64,000 bases of DNA, from contig NC_088302.1 in NCBI RefSeq assembly GCF_032854445.1, forward strand, positions 36,090,191-36,154,190. Reading direction: 5' to 3'. Below the pieces are notes generated by a model, which searched no databases, was not told the DNA's origin, and saw only the letters and a list, made by a program, of their open reading frames with translations. Source of the stretch: Liolophura sinensis (taxonomy: Eukaryota > Mollusca > Polyplacophora > Chitonida > Chitonidae). The position numbers were made by a program, and so were the translations under genes. Positions 1 through 13,500 of this stretch are shown here, piece by piece; the stretch's first letter is position 1, and each line of letters begins with the position of its first letter.

Positions 1-1507
1 ATTACTGCACAGCTGGGGGCTGATCACTCTCCCTTGTCAACTTCTCCGGCAACTCAAATTGGCTAATCTTTATGACCAGAAATTTTTGTGTAAACTCGTG
101 TCATTTATGGTATATCTACTCTCAGAAAACCTCCAATTCTACTTCTCCCATACATACTGCCCCCTCCCCCCTACCCACCAACAACACACATCAACTCTCT
201 ACTGTTAATTGCTGCCTTATAAGACTGTCATATGCCCTGGTGCGATTGGAAATCTTTAGAAAATCATGATGAGCAGAGAAATGCGGTACAGTGAGTTGTG
301 TCGTGTATTTGAAACATCTGTTCCAGACGTAAAATTTGGTCGACATTTTCCTAGGGTAGATGTGCCGACTTAAAAAGTGAGGGGTCAGGGGTGGGGATTT
401 TGATGTTTATCTTCAGTTTTCTTTCTAACAAGGTAACAACAACCAAACAATATGTGGATTTTACTAAGAATACATGTAGGAACATTCAGAGCATAAGTTG
501 ATTGAGCGCTCCAAGTGCTTCAGTGTGATTTTGCCTACAGTACCACCAGGTTAAAGCGTAACGATGTTGTAGGGCTAGAATTGTGCTTCTCGAGATATAT
601 CGCCATCAAACTCTTTATCATGAAGATTGCAGGATCATTATGAACACTGAGGTTTGTTTTAAAACTGTGAAATTTACCTGCCTCACCATGCACTGCCTCA
701 AGTGACCCATTTTTTTTTTTAAATTTTCATATTTTTCTCTTTCAAATCATTACAACTTGCTCAGACATGACCAGATTCCCTTAATTTGGTCAGGGATATG
801 TATTCCAAACCTGGCATTACTGGTAGTGGTATGCAATGTAAACTAAAGTAGTATCATCAATGTCTCTTTAATTTTTTAAGGATACACTGTAGCCCATCAA
901 AGTTGATACTGCCAGGTTGGAAAGCATTTTATCTATTTATTAATTTTATGTGCCATTCAGTCTGTAATAGTCACAGTTTGCTGTGACATCCAGGGGTGAT
1001 TGTGTAGGGATAAGGGTGAATATTTCAGTTGAAAATCCTCTCATAACAAGACAGGCTTGATTCTGATCTCCAATGTATTACCCAAAACTCGGTGCAATTT
1101 ACATGCAAGTTAATTTTACCCCAGTCATTAGACTAACCCTCTGTATCACCAAACAAATAATTAAGGTAGAAATGAATAAAACTTGTTTAAGGCAGACTAT
1201 TAATTACTGGGTTTTTGATTTAATTTTGCTACTTATTTTGCCTGATTTTTAAAGTGCCATTGATCTTAGAAAAGTGTTTTGAAGTTCATGTAGAAAGTAT
1301 GATGATATCCAACTTGAAAGTTTCAGCTCCAGAATCAATCTTTATTTGCCTTTAACAAGTCTGCACAACTGTCATAGGTTATGTCCACTTGAAACAGTAA
1401 TGCCTCATGTTCATTCCTTATGGCTTATTAAAGTGAAAAGATTGTTCATTTGTTTTTTGTTTTGTTCACGTATTGACCAGGTATATGGAGTAGAAACAGT
1501 TTTACAG
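1..1507. other. Region upstream of MRPL28 coding exon 1
   Basis: No coding exon is supported. The only open frames are short (under 70 codons) with no family resemblance. The MRPL28 promoter and a non-coding first exon probably lie here, because an acceptor-like tttacag ends at 1507, but no TATA box or initiator could be assigned with confidence. Confidence 0.4.
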
Positions 1508-1530
1508 AAGTTTGTGTGTGGCCGTAAGAC

Positions 1531-4500
1531 ATGGCTTACAAGTATAACATAACCAACAAGTGGAGGGAGTTATTACCTGCTCATTATGTGAAGCGTTGCA
1601 TGGAGTTTGACAATGCCCCACCCCTACCAATCCATTGGAAGCCTGCACCTGGAAAATACAAAATCAACCCAAAGACAGGGGAAAGGTTTGTATGTAAAGC
1701 ATAGATTTAGCCAGACGTTCCTTTTATTTGACATATCTCTCCAATACAAATTTGATCAAAGTAGCATTTCTTGAAATAAATAAAGACACTCCCTGGCTAA
1801 ACATGGCTGGACGGCTTTATTTCTGAGTACCTACATTGACAAGTAACCGGTCCATCCCCCACTACCTTGTGTATTTGTCTCTAAAAATGCACTTTGGTGG
1901 GCAAAATTTTAGGTCATTCAGGGTTTTTTCTCTGCTTTAAAAGTGGCATTTATTTTTTGACCTCTCCGTTTTCTTGACTGTATTTCTTGTTTTGTAGGTT
2001 GAGAATTATAGATGACCCTATTCCCCCAATCTATCCAGAAGAAGCTAACCAGGGTTTGTGGGGAGGAGAAGGGCTTGTGCAAGGTCTCATTCGCAAGAAG
2101 AAAAATAAACTTAGGTATGCATTTCACACTTCACCACAATATGGCTGAAATATTGCAAATGTGGCGTTAAACCATAGTCATTCATTCATTTCTCTCCAGA
2201 CCACTTCGGTGGCGTAATGGTCACATCGTTCAGTCTTGAGTCAGGAGACCGGGATCAAACCTGGGTTCGGTCATACCAAAACCTTGAAAAATGGTACTTG
2301 TTGCTACCTTGCTAGTCACTTAGTATTGAGAGGTTAGAGCTAGGAAACAGGACTGGTTGGCTCGGTGTCAGTATAGTGTGACTGGGTGGGTTGTCATGTT
2401 TGGTGTCTTCAACATGATACTTCAGTGGGGCTGCACTCTAGCGATGTGGACTCAAGAAGACACAGCATATGTACACAAATCTAATGACTCAATGACAAAA
2501 CCCAAAATATACATATATACATCATTTCTCTCCATGTTTGATACTACAGGTACATGAAGTTAGTGCACTGCAGGAATTGTATTTAAAGAGGTACACATGT
2601 TAGCAGGCTTTTCCATGAAATACAGTGTGAGGCATTACTTAGAATAAAGGCTGCATGTGAATGTTTATGCAGCACTTGACTTTTGTGTACTTATGATATA
2701 TATATATATATATTGTGTGTCACATGCAAGGCTTGGTAGCATTCACATGGGGTGATTTGGGGTATTTAATTGGCGTATGTGACAGGCCAAATACAAACCT
2801 GACAGGATTTATTTCAAATGACTTGTATGGTTATACCATTCGAGCAAAATTGATTGGTAGTGAAGAAATCTCCACGTAAATGTAAAAGGTTTCACAGACT
2901 TTCGACTCCAAGTGTCTCCACAAGAGTGTTGAAAGCTTGTGACTCACATTACATTTACCTGGTGATGCCTCGACTCCTTCAATGATTTACCTGGTGATGT
3001 CTCGACTCCTTCAATGATTTGCCTGGTGATGCCTCAACTCCTTCAATGATTTACCTTGTGATGCCTCAACTCCTTCAATGATTTACCTGGTGATTCCTCA
3101 ACTCCTTCAGTGATTTACCTGGTGATGCCTTGACTCCTTCAATGATTTGCTTGATGATGCCTCGACTCCTTCAATGATTTACCTGGTGATGCCTCGACTC
3201 CTTCAGTGAATCTAAGTCAGTATATAGTTTACATGTTTCTTTTTTGTTGATGGTGAATAGCGAATGGCCATCAACACCTTTATGCAGCATTTGACCAGGA
3301 AGTATGGACTTCACAGGTCAATGTTTTGTGTGTTACAGGATTCCCAGGTTATGGCTTCCTTGCCTAACAAGACGTCCTCTGTACAGCGAAGTCCTGGATA
3401 GATGGATGATAATCACAGTTACATTCAGAACTCTGGACCAGATTGATGACTGCTATGGCTTTGACAACTACATTTTAAAGGTGATAGATATATTTCAGAT
3501 ACAATTTACCAAAGCTAGATTTTGGTTGACTGTTTATTTTGTAGGGATAATCCTTGAAGACATACTTTGAACAAATTAGGTATCATAAACTAAAACTGGT
3601 TCCCCTGCTGTCATTATTTGTGTAACCTTGTGGACAACAAGTGCTCAAGGGCTATTGTGTGCCAAGTCGAACAAGTTCTTTTGTCTTCAACAAATGTGGC
3701 ATACACATCATAATAATGGCTGTAAGTTGTTTGTTTGTACATATGTAGCCTTACAAAACCTTTCAAATTAAATAACTAAACTGGGATAAAAGAAACAAAG
3801 CATTACTGAAGCTTATTTAACATTTATTTGGAGCAAAGTAGGTTTTATACATTTTTCTTCCATTGCTTTGTTTACATCCTCATGAAAAGTTCTGGGGCCT
3901 CCATGGCTCAGTTGGTTAGCGCGCTAGCACAGCGTAATGGCCCAGGAGTCTCTCACCAATGCGGTCGCTGTGAGTTCAAGTCCAGCTGATGCTGGCTTCC
4001 TCTCCGGCCGAAAGTGGGAAGGTCTGTCAACAACCTGCGGATGGTCATGGGTTTCCCCCGGGCTCTGTGCGGTTTCCACCCACCATAATGCTGGCCGCTG
4101 TCGTATAAGTGAAATATTCTTGAGTACGGCGTAAAACACCAATCAAATAAAGAAATAAATTTTGAGAAGTTCCTGAAAAGTTTTCTCAAGGCTTGTGTGG
4201 TTTTGTTGTATTCATGATGTCCATGTCAGTGAAAGTATTAGTACCTTGTTACTAGGTGTATTCACATATGTATAGATTATAAAATTGCACGAAATTTAGA
4301 TGCAGAAATATTAAGGCGGCTAGGTCTCCTGACATGATATCCTCATCTGTCAAGTCTTTGATGTTAGTTTTGGCACACAGCATCATTTGCTACCTTTACT
4401 GACGATGAGACCTTTATTTTGTAGACCTCAGAAATAGAACTCAACTCTAAACTGGGGATGGATCTGAAAAGAGAAATGATCTTGACTTTAGCCAACAAAT

Positions 4501-7500
4501 CCCTGTACCCCAATAATCCGGAGAAGCGGGAAAAAATCTATGAGAAATATAAGCAGTTTATTATGCCGGTAAGTATCTGTTGAAGGATAATGGAGAAACC
4601 TTCAAATCATGGTAGGCTGTATGAAGTGGGAAGGTCTGTCAGTAACTATGTGGATGGTCAGGGATTTTCTCCAGTTTCCTCCAGTCACAATTCTGGCTAC
4701 CATCAGATAAATGAAATATTCTTGAGTACGGCATGAAACACCAAGCAGACGAATAGATAAATATTTATTATTTTATCGCTAGATCAGATGGATAAAGCCC
4801 TGGGATGCTGAGGCTGTGAGGCCCTTGACCAAAGAGTTTGCACACTTGAATTCAGAGTTTATGTCAAGGTCAATTCTGCATTGATAGTTGAATCGTAGAC
4901 TTTTTTTTCTAAATCAGCTATTTTTGTTAGTGGTAAGTTGTGGTTAAAATCCAGGGAATTGAAAAGAGACATCTCTGAGATAAACACAGTGCATAGCACG
5001 GATAATATTAGTTACATGGTTACTTAGTGATAGGATACGCAAATATATGGTGTCAATAATCCTCATATTTATGAGAAACCAGTTAATGAATTTGTTGTGC
5101 AAAGACCCAACAGTTCAGTGCAGAATACCAATGTTGGCCTATAGGTGTCAGTCGCTTCAGCGATGTGACCATTGTATTAACAACACCATGAAGGGAGATA
5201 ACCTACTTAGCAGACACATTTGACATCACCTGCTGGATTGGAGGATGTATCTGTACCCCATGTGAGCGTTGTTGTCCAATGAAAAGCGGAGTATTTTGTC
5301 TCATGCAGGATAAATCTGACGAGTCCTGAGAAGAAAGCAGACATTAGCTGAAGGAGATTAGGAAATAATACTGACAAAGTTATCTCCCCTGCCAACACAC
5401 TTTATTTATCGAAAACTGTATGGATATCATTAGTGCTCTTGACTTTATAGGGTTGTAGTGGAATGTTTTATTTGCCAATTTAACCAGTGGATTCTAAAAT
5501 GCATAAACCTGCCCAAAGTTTGCTATGATCAAGGAGTACAGTTTCTGTGTAAAAAGTATTGCTGTACAATTGCACAGCTTAAAACATTCCTTGCTTCTTT
5601 TTGTTTTGCTCTTTTTTGCCTCTTTGGAAACTCTGGATGACTTCTCTGTACAGGATTCTTTTAATTTCTTAATTCTTGGGTGGTTTGTGTTAGACATTGT
5701 TTAGGGCATTAGTCTTGTTATTATTGCCCTGGAATGTCCAGTATTGTTGATGACTGGTATACACGTTACGGTGCTTAGGGATGGTTTTGCTATTCTGAAT
5801 TCCAAAGTCCCATGTTGTAAAAAAGATCTGTAATCATGCTCATACCTGTACGTCATCAGTGCGGTTTCTGCGAGTTCAAGTTCAGCCTATGCTGGCTTCT
5901 TCTATGGTCATATGGAGGAAGATCTGGCAGCAGTCTGCCAGAGTTCCTCTCACCATGATGTTGGCAGCATGTCATGAAAGTGAAATATTCTTGACTAGAG
6001 CATAAGATGCCAATTGATTAAATAAATAAGTTCACCTATAAACATACTGTGTATAAGCCAAATAACCTTATATGAGCATGAAATTTCTGTAAGACAAAAG
6101 AAGAATGGGTTCTAGAAAGTGGTTCACAATAACCAATGTGCGGCAGCTGACTTTCTTCCACTGTTGTTTGGAAGGCTTTCTCCAGCTCTTTGTACATGAT
6201 TGAGCATTGAGCCTTGTGTGCATCAGACATTAAGAAAATAAATGAAGTCAAATATGAGATGAAATTATTTGGTTTTATTTAAGGTTTAAACGACAAATGT
6301 CTAGCACTGACAGTTAAATCATAAAGCTTCTATTTACAGTAGTATAACAAATAAATTATTTCTTTGGTATATGAAAGTAAATAAGGAAAACACATTTAAG
6401 CAGTCAGATAATGGCATTTGATTGATAAGTGTCAAAACATCAATCAAACATTCAAACATCTGTAAAGGTGTTTCATCTTCATGGTTTTGAGATGTGAAGA
6501 CAAGGGTATACATTGAGCATTCTTCAACATATTGCACTTTTGTTTAAAGATTGGCAAGAGTTTCTATTTGGATTTTTCCTGACTTCGTCTTGTAAAAGTT
6601 CTCACTGAAGCGCCTGAACTTTTTGATGACACTTTTCTTGTCCAGTAGCCTGGAACTCGATCCATGGCTGGAATGGGTTGATGAAGAGGAAGAGAAAAGC
6701 TTTCGTCTCGAGATTTGATCACTCTGGACAGAGTTGGGGTAAGAATTGGGTTTGGGAGTTGAGGTCCTCACATCTGGGGTGCTGCAACGATTTCCCTTCC
6801 TGCGCGAAGACTTTTTTGGGGCAGGACCTCTGGGCACCTTGAATTCTGAGATATCCGAGGCTGATGTTATAACTGATAAACCATGAATACCTGTGGAGTT
6901 CGGTTGTATTGCAGAAATACCTCTTAGATCTGAGCACTGGGAGTCTGCAATGGTTGAGCAACTAATCCGTGACCCAACAGTGGCATCAGGAGAGTTGCAC
7001 GGTGCAAATATCCCACTGCTACTAACACTTTTGGGACTGTCTGTCAGAATAGAGTCTGTCAGGGCTGTGTTCTCATTGTTCTCAAGGCTGGAACTGGGTG
7101 CACCTTTAGATAATGCTGCGGAAGAGTCTGTCCCAGGGCTGTCTTGGCTCCCGCTGGTCGTGGACATCCCAATACAACCCATTCGCCCAGGTGGGTACTT
7201 CGACGATAAGGAATCACTCCCCGAAGAGATCAGGGCACTGTTTGGGGGCGACTTCAAAGCACAAATGTCAGGAACAGAGTTTCTCTTGGCCTCGAGGGAT
7301 GAATTACTGCTGCATGGATTCAAGGATTTCTTCGTGGAAGACCTTGGCAGTGTCTGAGATTTGTAGCCATCATCGTAAAGACTGTCATTGCTGAGAATTA
7401 GGTCTTTCGGATAGAACTGTTGGATGGGAAGGTATTTCACAACTTGATTGCATGGTTGCCCCAGCATGGTGTGAACATCGTGATCTCTACAGTGGATGTG

Positions 7501-10500
7501 TTTGTCTTCCCTGTAAATGTCTCTGTGGTGGGAAGACCTCTTCCTTGGGCGTTTGTCGCCTCTTTTCCTCTCTCCATGTCGGCTGCTCTTGTGATGCCTA
7601 TGACTGGAGGTCTCAGTTCGGTTGTCATGTGAGGAACTCTGAAGGCTCCACGCATACACACTACTGGATGGTGACGTGGAGTTACCTGATGTCGTACTGC
7701 TCGCTCCACTGTGATGTCTCCCATTTGAGTGAGAGACTGAAGGAAAGTGTCGAGTGTTCTCCGTAGACTTCAGCACACGGCCGGTGGACTGGCAGTGCTG
7801 TGGTGACGGAGAATTGGAGTACTTGCTCTGGGACACAGCTGTCTTCTGCAGGGTACTACTTCCTCCTGAGGAACTGCTTCCAATGGAACCAGACCGGCTG
7901 CTGTAAGGGGGTCCTATGAGACACACCTGGTGGGACCGTTCCTCAGCACCTTCCACAAAGCGACAAAGTGTGTTGTTTGGGACATCATCTTGGGAAGAGG
8001 AGCCAGGGTCCTGACAAAGCGTGACGTCCTGCTTTTTTCTCATCTTGTTGATCTTCCGCTGTCTGTCAATGGTGAAATCAGAATAGTATTTCATACGGGA
8101 CATCATCTCTTGCTGGCGGTCTGGGCACACTTGGAGGTCTGAAGTGTTCCCGTTGGAGGATCTGTGATGTCTGGGACTGGTTCTCTTTCCTAGGTGTTTT
8201 GAGCTTGTGTCGCTCTGGTCAGACTCAGAAGAGGACACAGAATAGTCAACAATGGCGCTGCACGTGGGATTGAGGAAGTTGGCTGGCATCAAGTGGCTGT
8301 GTTTTCCTGTGTACACAGCCGGAGTTGAATGAAGCACCATGGGATTGTAGCTCGACGCCATCATAGCAGGAGTAACATCCAGCTTTTGTAAAGAGTTTCT
8401 GGTCAGTTTGCCGTGTTGACCATCTTCTGTTGAAAGAGGATTCGAGGACGCTTCTGTGGACTCGGCCAGAGGTTGAGCCAGATCTGATCCAGATGAACTG
8501 TGGCAGGATGGGTCCTCTAGGTCAGATCTGTAACTAATCATAGAAGGTAGGCAGGATCTGAATGAGGTAGACTGGAGGTAAACTGAACGGCTGAGGTCAG
8601 TGGGAGCACTTTGGTGATGAACTGAAGGGATTGCTGCTGCTGATGAACAGTTCTGACATGATGTGTGCTGCATTTTTCCTGAGGCATTGGTGCAGTGTGA
8701 TGAAGGAGGATCACATTTATCAGAGATATAGTTCGCAAATGCTGAGGAATGCGGTTCATCCGCTGTATCTGTGAAGCATGATGAAGGATGAATTTGTGCT
8801 GAACAGTTGACACAGATAGAAGGGTCTGCTTCAGATGCTGTACACTGAACACAGGATGAAGTTTGCAGGCCTCTTGGATTGTCTCTAAATTGAGATGAAG
8901 GGTTGCTCTCCACTGAGCTGTTCCCACATAATGGAGGCTGGGCCTCACCTACAACATGCCTGATACCAGACAAAGGGTTCATACCATCAGATGTACAGTT
9001 CACGTAGTTGAAGCTTGAGGATGATCCCTCTGCCTGCGTGGAGTCCAGAGATGACTGAGTAACTTGAGGGGGGTAGCAGTCTAGCACAGATGCAGGATTG
9101 ACAATGATTGAAGCCGTGTTCACCATAGCAGATGTGTTACTAACAAAGGAAGGGTTCACAGCTGCCGGTGTACAGTTTAGCACAGAGGCAGGGTTCACAA
9201 ATCCTGGCACACAGTTCAGTGAGGAATACGACTGAGCGCGGGTGCAATTTATCACAGCCTTTGATACATCCGCTTCGCATATTGATGTGCTGTTGAGCAC
9301 CGAGTCTGGGTTGAACCGTATAGAATCCACAAATGTCTTATTGTCTCTGTCAGGGTAGTAGCTCAAGTCTGAGGTGATATCTGCCTGATTTTCATTGATA
9401 CTGAAGGTTTTCAGACGATCCGGGTTGGAATTCACATCTTTCCCATACATGGGTCTCTGAGGAATATTTGCCTGTGTAGGCTCAGTTTCTGATGACTGTA
9501 TGCCCTTAGGGCCGCTGGTTTCTCCACCACCCTGACTCTTTGGGGACAGAGACTCTGACAACTCAGAGTCATCCAGGTAGCTGCTGGGCATCTCTAGCAT
9601 CATCTGTATCAGTTTGTCACCGTAGCTACAGCCTCCCTTTGCTGGAGTCTTCTTGGGACTGGAGTCCTTGCCTGGGGTGGCCATTCTTGTGGCAGATTTC
9701 TGTGGAGAGCACACAGGCTGCGGGGAGTCAATGCTGGTGTTAAATGATAGGTTGGTGTCATCAAAGGCGCAGGAGTGGATGAGATTATAAAACTCAGACT
9801 TAATCTTCGCAATCTCGTCCTTTAGTGCCTGTTGTTCAATCTTAATACTGTCCTGTTGGCAAGGAAAAGATAGTAAAGGCTTCATGTAACACGGCAGACA
9901 GTTACAACATTTAAACAGGAGCAATTTTGGAAACATTAGTTTCATTGAAGGTAATTTTTATCAGTAAGCCACAAAGTAAGCAGTTACAACATTGAAAGAG
10001 AAGCCATTCTTAACCATTTGTTTTGTTCCATGCAAATTTACACGTTTTCTTACACTGTCCTTTAAAGCTATGTTTGTTTAGCATTGGCAGGCTTTAGAAA
10101 CATGCTGAATTATTATGTGTTGTCAGTAAGCAGATTATGTTGATATTCTTACCATTTCTGTTTGTAATTCAGTCAGCATTTCATCTGGCATCATTCCATC
10201 AGATAGATCTGGGGAAGTTCGTTCTGCCATGCTGCATTCCAGCCAGTCTGCAACAAAAGATAATAGAATATGAGTGGTTGTAACATGAAGTAAATAAAAA
10301 TACCATATAAAATCCTGAGATACGAACTTTAGTACAGAAGGATTATTAGCTCATAAAAAATTCTGTGAAGGGATGTGATTTAGTGTTAATTGATAAAATT
10401 TCAGATGATTTTTCACCAACTTTGTGCAGCAGGGTGATGTGTTGGTGAAAATTATCATGAAATTCTAGGTGATTTACCATGAGTATAGAAAAACAGATAG

Positions 10501-13500
10501 CACAACTAATTTGTGTTCACACAGTTTGTAGGTACCTACCTGAAATACATTTTGGAACGTGAATGTCAAACAAGGGAACAAATGTAAAAACTTCTACAGG
10601 GTAATGTTTTGGGAAAATTCCCAGTATAGGCCAGATGTTTTCTGATGGAGATATCAGGTTGAAATGACCAGTGATCTGAGTCAGAGTCCATATTTATAAA
10701 GTCAGCAGACAGATTACTCAGTGAGAGCGTGAACACTATGGCTATCACACCTCTGCTACCTGTCAGGTACCTGTCATCTAAATGTCACATTGATCACTGA
10801 GGGTTCATCCTCTTGTCTCCCCATTAGCATGTCACTGAGAGGGAACTGAGGCAGGTGTGATAGCTGAACACCTGTAACACTTACTTTGTCACCTGACTGA
10901 GTAGAAGTCACTCTCTGCTAACAGGCTGATGTCACTTCCTGAGCACTGTTCACAAACTTTCTTTTTTGTTACACAAATACATATATGCATTCAAGGATTT
11001 GTTTTCACTGTTCTTAACAAAACTTATATATGTTTCCCCAATTGAGCGAGTTTGTACAAGGATTCACAAGGTTTTGGTTTAGTAGGGCTTTGTTGTCTTA
11101 TGCTCTCATACTTATATGCTCTCATTTGAATAGAAAATATGCTGGCATCACATTCATTCAGTCACACGTCATTCTCAAATGGTGCATTTAATCAAGATAA
11201 CAAATCAAAAACATTGCTTTGCTAGGACTAACTTGTGTTGACTTACATGTTTGTATTTAAACAGAAAATGTGGCTAATTTAATTTTAAAGAAAAACAGTT
11301 TTTTCTAAGTCTTAGTTTTCTTAAAGGATATGCTGTCATTTAAATGGAAAATATACTGACAAGAGTTTATATTTATCTAGCATGTCTTGTGAGAGAAAAT
11401 ACTCACATGCACTGTATTTTTGATCTGTTTAGAAAATCTGTTTAGAAAAGTGATCATGCAATGGTGTTATACAGGTCATAAGAGATCTTGATATGGGATG
11501 TTGAAATATACATACTGTATATATCCAGGCAGATTTCATGAACTTTCACCATGAACTATCTTTTAAATCCAAGCTTGCAAACTACAATCTCTGTCAAGGT
11601 TTTATTAAAACCTATCTCTGAAAGTATTTTACCTGTGTTGTGATTGTGTGTAAAATGTCATGTTTAAGGGGAATGTATTTATCCATATCTGTTCATTTTG
11701 AAAACCATACTGGTGAAATACACTGTATGCTAAAACCAGTATGAAAAAAGTAGATATCAGTAAAATAGTCAAAACATTTTTTAGTCATGACTACATGTGC
11801 TTTGAACCTGTACATGAACTTATAAGGAGTTATTTTGAGATTTCCATTATATTTTGAACTTCATAGTTAAATTGCTAACTTTATGTGATTTGTAACATTA
11901 AAACTGATATGGCTGACACTTTACCAATAATTTTTTTTATTTTATTTTCATATGAGATAGTGTTAAAACAAAATGCTCTAATTTGGCAAAAATGCCAAAC
12001 TGTACAGTTATCCATGTTGTTGACGTATGAAGTTGTTGACGTATGAAATGACTCAGTACATGTAATAAAAGTTAAATAACATTCTATCCTTTTAAATTTA
12101 ATCCACTGTTTCTGGGACTGTAGATATGTGAGCCGCAGTTTTTAACATGTCATTTGGATGACTATAAATATACGAGCAAATGTTTACAAAAGTTTTTAAC
12201 CTAGCCTTGTTTTTTTTAACTAACAGTTATAATGTAGAATTTCTATGACAGTACATGTGCGTAAAAGCTTAACCCACCATTTCTTTGACTTTAGATATAT
12301 GAGGAACAGTTATAATGCACCTTGTCTGTGATGATAGATATATGAGCAACAGTTTTAACCCAGCATTTCTACAAGCAGGCTTGTAAGGTTAACAACTTCC
12401 AAAGAGACTGGATTGAAACATTCTCAACATTGTTCAATGTGTCTGGTGGATGACTTACCACAGTGGTACGGGGTGTAGCAGGTACACTTGGGAGGCATTG
12501 GAGCTTCTTTGTAAGGAAGCACTGCCATCTTTAGGTTCAGCTTTAGGATTGTCTATCACTTCAGTATTAAGCAGTTCCATGAAGTGTTACATGATCCCAA
12601 GTCAAATGGTAATTCCAAAGTAAAAGTAATCCAAATGCACATGTGTTGATGGAGTTTGGAGATATACATAGAGAGAGGTATGACTGTGTTCAGTCTCTGT
12701 TCATAAGGAATGGCTGGCTTAGTCTGGGGCTGTCGAGTATTAAGGTAGGAAAAAGGGTATTACTAGTCATGGAGAATTAGTGGTACCCCTCTGGGAAGGA
12801 AAGGGGTTGTCAGGTCCCTAGCTGGGTTTGAAGTAAGCTTGTCAGTAGCCTTAGAACCACAACATGCTTAACCAGCAAATTGTTCAAAAAAAAGGATTTC
12901 TCTGTGGGTGATGTTATAGAGCATAATAGAGGGTGAGCACCCCACAGGCTGTGTCTTTTGTGGGGTTTAATCTGGGGAGGGGGTTTGGGGCCTCATGCCT
13001 TAGTTACCCAATTGTCAGGGTCTTAAACTGGGCTGGGTTGGAACCATGAGGGTATCACCAATCAGGCAGGCATTTCCTTTGTGAGAGCGATGATACCCGG
13101 GGGTGCATGGTGAATGGTTAGGGATTACCCTAATCCACTCTGAGACAATGCTGTCTTAATCACCAGGGTTAAGAATGGAAATGGATATACTGGGGATTTC
13201 CCTGGGTAGCTGACAGGCTCCTCAGAGGGTGAGGTGTTTGCGAGACTGGCTTGTCCTGTCTAGTATTTGAAGAATAGTCTTACATTGGTACCAGACAAAC
13301 CAGTAGTCTGATTAATTACTTCACCAATTGTTGTTTCAACAAGAACAGTTTGATTTCATTGTTCTGTCATAAGAAATCATTTGGATAAACATGTTGGAAT
13401 GTTCGCCTGGTTTGTGGTTTATTGACCCATTATACCTGCTGATTTGGATGTTTGGATGGTACACCCTGTCTGACCTGTTCAAGCTAAATATGTAGTAATG

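Noticed and set aside
1346-1552. MRPL28 N-terminal extension from an upstream ATG
   Set aside because: That frame differs from the MRPL28 frame, and there is an in-frame TAA two codons before the ATG at 1531.
3900-3975. tRNA gene
   Set aside because: The A and B boxes belong to a SINE head with the family body attached. No sequence folding as an intact tRNA cloverleaf was found, and the same holds at 2197, 36160, 44868 and 45310.
6893-7357. 154-codon plus-strand open frame
   Set aside because: Antisense of the large exon of the nested gene; no domain and no codon pattern of its own.
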